Shown here piece after piece: positions 14,993 through 18,047 of a stretch of DNA of 18,047 nucleotides. The position numbers and the translations under genes were made by a program. Below the pieces are notes generated by a model. The model saw only the letters and a list, made by a program, of their open reading frames with translations, did not search any database and had not been told where the DNA came from. Position 1 is the stretch's first letter. Every line of letters begins with the position of its first letter. Source of the DNA: Azoarcus sp. (GTDB taxonomy: Bacteria; Pseudomonadota; Gammaproteobacteria; Burkholderiales; Rhodocyclaceae); contig JAITCV010000034.1 of assembly GCA_031282905.1 (NCBI GenBank), forward strand, positions 1 to 18,047, in the 5' to 3' direction.

Positions 14993-15313
14993 GGCGAGAG
15001 AATGGAAAAACAGGAAAAGGCGCACGGTTCCGTCACGCAGTCCACCCTTTCTGTCCTTGGTGAAGATGCTGTACTTCGCGGGCGAATGCCGTGCCAAGGC
15101 GATGATGCAAAGCCGAGAGCCATCGTACCGCGAACCTGAAGAATTTGCCCCGCTTCATCCCCTTTCCAACGTGAAGGCCGTGGGCGGCTGAAAGTCAGTT
15201 CCGGCTGTTCGCTGATCCTCGCCTATCACAGCGCGCTGGACATCGCCCGCGAAGCCGCCAAATCCGCCAGCGACAAGATCGGCACCACCGGCAAGCGCTG
15301 CGCCACAATGACA
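14993..15313. other. gcvT upstream region containing a gene relic
   Basis: About 320 bp between the gcvT start and the end of the small cysteine-rich gene. Its right part is a purA relic, given separately. The left part should contain the gcvT promoter and leader on the minus strand; no clear hexamers stand out. A GGACAGA-like piece (minus strand, about 15050) recalls part of a glycine aptamer, but the rest of that structure is not there. Confidence 0.3.
15185..15301 (+). pseudogene. purA: Relic of adenylosuccinate synthetase (internal fragment)
   Basis: One plus-strand frame reads RLKVSSGCSLILAYHSALD, then IAREAAKSASDKIGTTGKRC. This lines up with the internal PurA segment ERLxxSEACPLIL-x-YHVALDxAREKA followed by IGTTGRGIGPAYEDK. 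The match covers about 39 residues of a ~430-residue protein and breaks off just after IGTTGK, where the conserved GIGPAYEDK should follow. No other PurA motif (such as the N-terminal WGDEGKGK loop) is present nearby. It is opposite in strand to gcvT. A functional copy presumably exists elsewhere, because PurA is needed for AMP synthesis. Confidence 0.6.
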
Positions 15314-15730
15314 TCAGGCTGGTTGCGGTGGCCTTGCCCTGTCCGCTGCGCGCCGTCCACGATTCTTGCGACGATCGCCCCCTTCGCGCACCTTGCCCAC
15401 GGCCACGCTATAAAAAGACATGTCCCGTCGATTCTTCGCCCGTCGATCCTCATATTGGATGTAACTACAGCGGCAATGCTTGTGGGGGCAGCCCGGCAAG
15501 GGCAAGGCGGGCGCGTCTTCCCGCAGGTAACGCTTGCCGGAAATCGAAGCTCCCACCTCGCAAGGTCGGTTGCAAAGTTTCAATTCCACCGCGCGGAACG
15601 CGGAAGACACATGCTTTTTGTGCCCTGAAGATCCTTGCAACTCGTCGGCATGCATGCGCAAATACATGACCACGCCCACGATCAGGCCACCAATCACCAA
15701 TATCAACAGAAGCCACGCCAATCCAACCAT
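15314..15730 (-). CDS. Small cysteine-rich membrane protein of unknown function
   Basis: A 138-aa protein with one N-terminal membrane helix (about residues 2-23, LAWLLLILVIGGLIVGVVMYL) followed by a soluble, basic part. The ATG at 15728-15730 follows GGAGAG by a few bases, a good ribosome binding site. Cysteines occur as CNRPC (about 53-57) and CPHKHCRC (about 80-87), followed by Arg-rich repeats DRRAKNRRD and DRRKNRGRRAADR. The Cys/His spacing suggests a metal site or redox centre, but I know of no characterised family. It is divergent from fba. The 3' end of the frame reaches the purA relic, so the last ~30 residues may or may not be original. Confidence 0.65.
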   Translation of the reverse strand: MVGLAWLLLILVIGGLIVGVVMYLRMHADELQGSSGHKKHVSSAFRAVELKLCNRPCEVGASISGKRYLREDAPALPLPGCPHKHCRCSYIQYEDRRAKNRRDMSFYSVAVGKVREGGDRRKNRGRRAADRARPPQPA

Positions 15731-15864
15731 TACTCTCTCCGAACGGGGGTATTAAGCAGGCCGCATTATAAACACCATGTCCCCATCGTGGCACGGAATT
15801 TGGCAAATTTTGACAAATCCCCGTGTAAAATCACGCCGTCCCGGATTTTTCATCAAAACATTTC

Positions 15865-15884
15865 CCCGGCATAGCGTTGCCGGG
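15865..15884 (+). promoter_or_regulatory. Hairpin in the fba leader
   Basis: CCCGGCA and TGCCGGG form a 7-bp stem with a 6-base loop. It ends 4-5 bases before the GGAGA ribosome binding site of fba (15889-15893). In mRNA it could influence ribosome access or stability. It lacks a U-run, so it is not a typical terminator. No obvious full promoter was found upstream; a TTGACA at about 15809-15814 and a TAAAAT shortly after are too closely spaced to pair. Confidence 0.4.
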
Positions 15885-15899
15885 CCATGGAGATACACG

Positions 15900-16964
15900 A
15901 TGCCCCTCGTATCCATGCGGCAGCTACTCGACCATGCCGCTGAACACGGCTACGGCTTGCCCGCTTTCAATGTCAACAATCTGGAACAAGTCCAGGCGAT
16001 CATGGCAGCGGCGGCGCGCACCGATAGCCCGGTCATCATGCAGGCCTCCGCAGGCGCGCGCAGGTACGCGGGAGAAGCCTTCCTGCGCCACCTGATCGAC
16101 GCGGCGGTCGAAACCTATCCCAACATCCCCATCGTCATGCACCAGGATCACGGGCAAAGTCCGGCGGTGTGCATGGCGGCGATCCGCTCCGGTTTCTCCA
16201 GCGTCATGATGGACGGTTCGCTGCTCGAAGACGGAAAAACACCATCATCATACGACTACAACGTCGCGGTCAGCCGCGAAGTCGTGAAGTTTTCCCACGC
16301 GATCGGCGTCACCGTCGAAGCCGAACTCGGCTGCCTCGGCTCACTCGAAACCGGCCAGGCGGGCGAAGAAGATGGCGTCGGCGCAACCGGCACGCTCGAC
16401 CATTCGGCGCTGCTCACCGACCCCGACCAAGCCGCCGATTTCGTGCGGCAAACCGATTGCGATGCGCTTGCCATCGCCATCGGCACCAGCCATGGCGCCT
16501 ACAAGTTCACCCGCAAACCCACCGGCGACATCCTCGCCATCGAGCGTGTCAAGGCCATCCACGCCCGCCTGCCCAACACCCACCTGGTGATGCATGGCTC
16601 CAGTTCGGTGCCGCAGGAACTGCTCGCCATCATCCGCGACTATGGCGGCGACATGAAAGAAACCTATGGCGTGCCGGTCGAGGAAATCCAGGTCGCGATC
16701 AGGCACGGCGTGCGCAAGATCAACATCGACACCGACATCCGTCTCGCCATGACCGGCGCGGTCCGCAAATTCCTTGTCGAAAATCCGTCGAAATTCGACC
16801 CGCGCGAATTCAACAAACCCGCGCGCGAAGCCGCCAGTCTCGTCTGCATCTCCCGCTTTGAAGCCTTTGGCAGCGCCGGACAAGCGAGCAAGATCAAACC
16901 CATCGCCCTCGATGAAATGGCCGCGAGGTACAAAACCAGTAAACTGGCTCAAACCGTGCGCTGA
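15900..16964 (+). CDS. fba: Class II fructose-bisphosphate aldolase
   Basis: Zinc-dependent aldolase of glycolysis, gluconeogenesis and the Calvin cycle, interconverting fructose-1,6-bisphosphate with dihydroxyacetone phosphate and glyceraldehyde-3-phosphate. The 354-aa length is right for the longer class II (CbbA-like) form. Key motifs: LPAFNVNN (20-27), HQDHG (81-85, catalytic Asp83 and zinc His84), MMDGS (103-107), EAELGCLGSLE (140-150), GTSHG (195-199, zinc His198), MHGSSS (231-236, zinc His232) and KINIDTD (273-279). ATG at 15900 with GGAGA upstream; the open frame further 5' is not family-like. In many relatives pyk or cbb genes flank it, but neither is seen here. Confidence 0.96.
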   Translation: MPLVSMRQLLDHAAEHGYGLPAFNVNNLEQVQAIMAAAARTDSPVIMQASAGARRYAGEAFLRHLIDAAVETYPNIPIVMHQDHGQSPAVCMAAIRSGFSSVMMDGSLLEDGKTPSSYDYNVAVSREVVKFSHAIGVTVEAELGCLGSLETGQAGEEDGVGATGTLDHSALLTDPDQAADFVRQTDCDALAIAIGTSHGAYKFTRKPTGDILAIERVKAIHARLPNTHLVMHGSSSVPQELLAIIRDYGGDMKETYGVPVEEIQVAIRHGVRKINIDTDIRLAMTGAVRKFLVENPSKFDPREFNKPAREAASLVCISRFEAFGSAGQASKIKPIALDEMAARYKTSKLAQTVR

Positions 16965-16988
16965 AATCTTCGCCACGCCCAAGTCCCC

Positions 16989-17657
16989 ATGTCCAAGCCC
17001 AATCTGAAACTGCGCGTCGCCTTTGAATTCGAGATCGATGCCCCCGCCGCGTTGCTCGACGGGGACCACACCGCCCTGTGCCGCAAGCTCGGCGAACTGC
17101 TTGGCCCGCTCGTGCTCCAGGGCATGCCCACGATCACGGGCAAACAACTCGCCAAGGCTGGGGCCAGCATCATCGGCCATCATCATCATCTCGACGTCGA
17201 CAACCTCTCCATGCCGAGCATCGACCGCGCGCTCATGATTGCCGCGGCCCCTCACCTGACCGATGCCGAACTCGAACGCCTCGCGCGCCAGGCCAGCACC
17301 AAGGCGCCCGCCAACCCCGCCGAACTGAAACGTCATCTGCGTCGGCAGGCGCTGGCGCTGGTCAACGAATATCGCCTCGTGCCCTGCGAGATCGAAGGCC
17401 AGTTGAAATTCGGCGGCGGCGTCACCGTCGGCGCCACCCTCAATCTCACCAATGGCAGTGTCATGGTAAACGAGGGTGACCGCCAGAATCAGCTCAAGCA
17501 AGGCAATGGCGTCATCACCCTGACCGCCGGCAAGGTGCGCATCACCGGCAATTGCGCTGGCCACACCCTCTCCGGCCCGGTCATCGACGTCGCCATCGAC
17601 GACATCGCCCGATCACGCGACGACCTGATTCAACTCTGGCAGGCCAGCGGGCGATGA
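16989..17657 (+). CDS. Conserved-looking hypothetical protein with HHHH motif
   Basis: A 222-aa protein that I do not recognise. It follows fba by 24 bp and overlaps the next gene by 4 bp (ATGA), so it is real by context and codon bias. It has no signal peptide or membrane helix. The N-terminal half contains IIGHHHHLDVDN (about residues 61-72), followed by an Ala/Leu-rich helical region. The C-terminal half is beta-rich (QLKFGGGVTVGATLNLTNGSVMVNEG). The four consecutive His and nearby Asp residues could bind metal, but nothing else supports an enzymatic role. The long antisense frame covering fba and this gene is a shadow. Confidence 0.75.
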   Translation: MSKPNLKLRVAFEFEIDAPAALLDGDHTALCRKLGELLGPLVLQGMPTITGKQLAKAGASIIGHHHHLDVDNLSMPSIDRALMIAAAPHLTDAELERLARQASTKAPANPAELKRHLRRQALALVNEYRLVPCEIEGQLKFGGGVTVGATLNLTNGSVMVNEGDRQNQLKQGNGVITLTAGKVRITGNCAGHTLSGPVIDVAIDDIARSRDDLIQLWQASGR

Positions 17658-18047
17658 CGAGCCACAACTGCTTCGCCTATGGCTCGCTGATGTACGAGCC
17701 GATCATGGCAACCGTCAGCGCGCAAAAATGCGCGGGCATCCCCGCCACGCTCGAAGGCTACAGCCGCCACGCCCTTCAGGGCGAGGACTACCCCGGCATG
17801 GTGGCGGAGGCTGGCGGCAAAATCGCGGGCATCCTCTACCGCGGCCTCCCCGCCACGGCCATCGCCCGCCTCGACGATTTCGAGGGCGCGCAATACCTGC
17901 GCACCCAGGTCATCGTCCGCACCGGGGACGGCTCCGCCATCCATGCCGAAGCTTATGTCCTGCGCCCCGAATACGCCCATTTGCTCCTGCCGGGAGATTG
18001 GGATTACGCCCATTTTCTCGCCGAAGGACGGCAACGTTTCCAACGCC
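17654..18047 (+). CDS. Gamma-glutamylcyclotransferase (AIG2-like) family protein, 3' end cut by window
   Basis: The frame opens with ATG at 17654, overlapping the previous stop as ATGA, and stays open for 131 codons to the right edge. It begins MTSHNCFAYGSLMYEPIM, the F-x-Y-G-S/T-L-x-x motif that forms the substrate-binding loop of the GGCT/AIG2 fold. It continues with YPGMV, GILYRGL, and LDDFEGAQYLRTQV, carrying the family's conserved D-x-x-E region with the likely catalytic Glu, then AEAYVL. Members cleave gamma-glutamyl peptides or amines to 5-oxoproline, but many bacterial ones are uncharacterised. It is probably nearly complete, as the family is often 120-190 residues. It is likely co-transcribed with the preceding gene and perhaps fba. 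Confidence 0.85.
   Translation, partial: MTSHNCFAYGSLMYEPIMATVSAQKCAGIPATLEGYSRHALQGEDYPGMVAEAGGKIAGILYRGLPATAIARLDDFEGAQYLRTQVIVRTGDGSAIHAEAYVLRPEYAHLLLPGDWDYAHFLAEGRQRFQR

Noticed and set aside
14993..15250. Glycine riboswitch upstream of gcvT
   Set aside because: Only a short GGACAGA-like piece was seen; the conserved stems and the GCCGAAGG-type core were not found.
16341..17564. 407-aa minus-strand open frame across fba and the HHHH protein gene
   Set aside because: It is antisense to an unmistakable fba and a well-coupled neighbour; its composition is that of a GC-rich shadow.
1..18047. CRISPR array, tRNA or rRNA genes, prophage or transposase genes
   Set aside because: No regularly spaced repeats, cloverleaf or rRNA-like sequence, and no integrase, transposase or phage structural proteins were recognised in any frame.

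Overview
The window is about 18 kb of mostly high-GC (roughly 60% or more by eye) bacterial chromosome. The gene set (RibA with a long N-terminal extension, GcvT, class II fructose-bisphosphate aldolase, GatB/YqeY protein, NorR-type regulator, a GT2/GT39 lipid-sugar cluster) and the protein sequence style suggest a betaproteobacterium, perhaps of the Rhodocyclales/Nitrosomonadales kind. That placement is inference; no rRNA or other marker is present.

Left third (1-5485): an accessory, decaying region. It opens with the truncated C-terminal end of a probable iron/cobalamin-type ABC substrate-binding protein (minus strand). This is cut off exactly where a large, AT-richer gene ends: a UvrD-like SF1 helicase carrying an embedded PD-(D/E)XK-like nuclease domain, an N-terminal coiled coil and an extra C-terminal module. 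The helicase start overlaps the degenerate remnant of a TumA-like antitoxin. Next come the 3' end of a norR-like regulator that has lost its ATPase core, and an apparently intact higB-higA toxin-antitoxin pair with a perfect 19-bp palindrome at the higB start. The higBA pair is bracketed by two 57-bp direct repeats.

Middle (5486-11203): a lipoprotein of unknown function on the minus strand, then a compact plus-strand operon of four membrane-associated genes with ATGA overlaps and a 5-bp gap: PAP2 phosphatase, YbhN/UPF0104 membrane protein, GT2 polyprenyl-phosphate glycosyltransferase and GT39 (ArnT-like) transferase. Together they look like a system that charges a polyprenyl carrier with a sugar and transfers it to an envelope acceptor. 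The 320-bp stretch after the operon holds no gene but has repeat-like, partly AT-rich sequence.

Right third (11204-18047): housekeeping-type genes. A GatB/YqeY protein and an isoprenylcysteine-methyltransferase-family membrane protein end at a 16-bp-stem hairpin shared with the convergent ribA. A 555-bp stretch without a convincing gene separates ribA from gcvT. Upstream of gcvT lies a short relic of purA. Then come a small cysteine-rich membrane protein (minus strand) divergent from fba, an unrecognised 222-aa protein, and a gamma-glutamylcyclotransferase-family gene that overlaps it by 4 bp and runs off the right edge.

No rRNA, tRNA, CRISPR array, transposase or integrase was found. The most notable items are the helicase-nuclease island, the repeat-flanked toxin-antitoxin module, the polyprenyl-sugar operon, and three or four gene relics that point to active gene decay.
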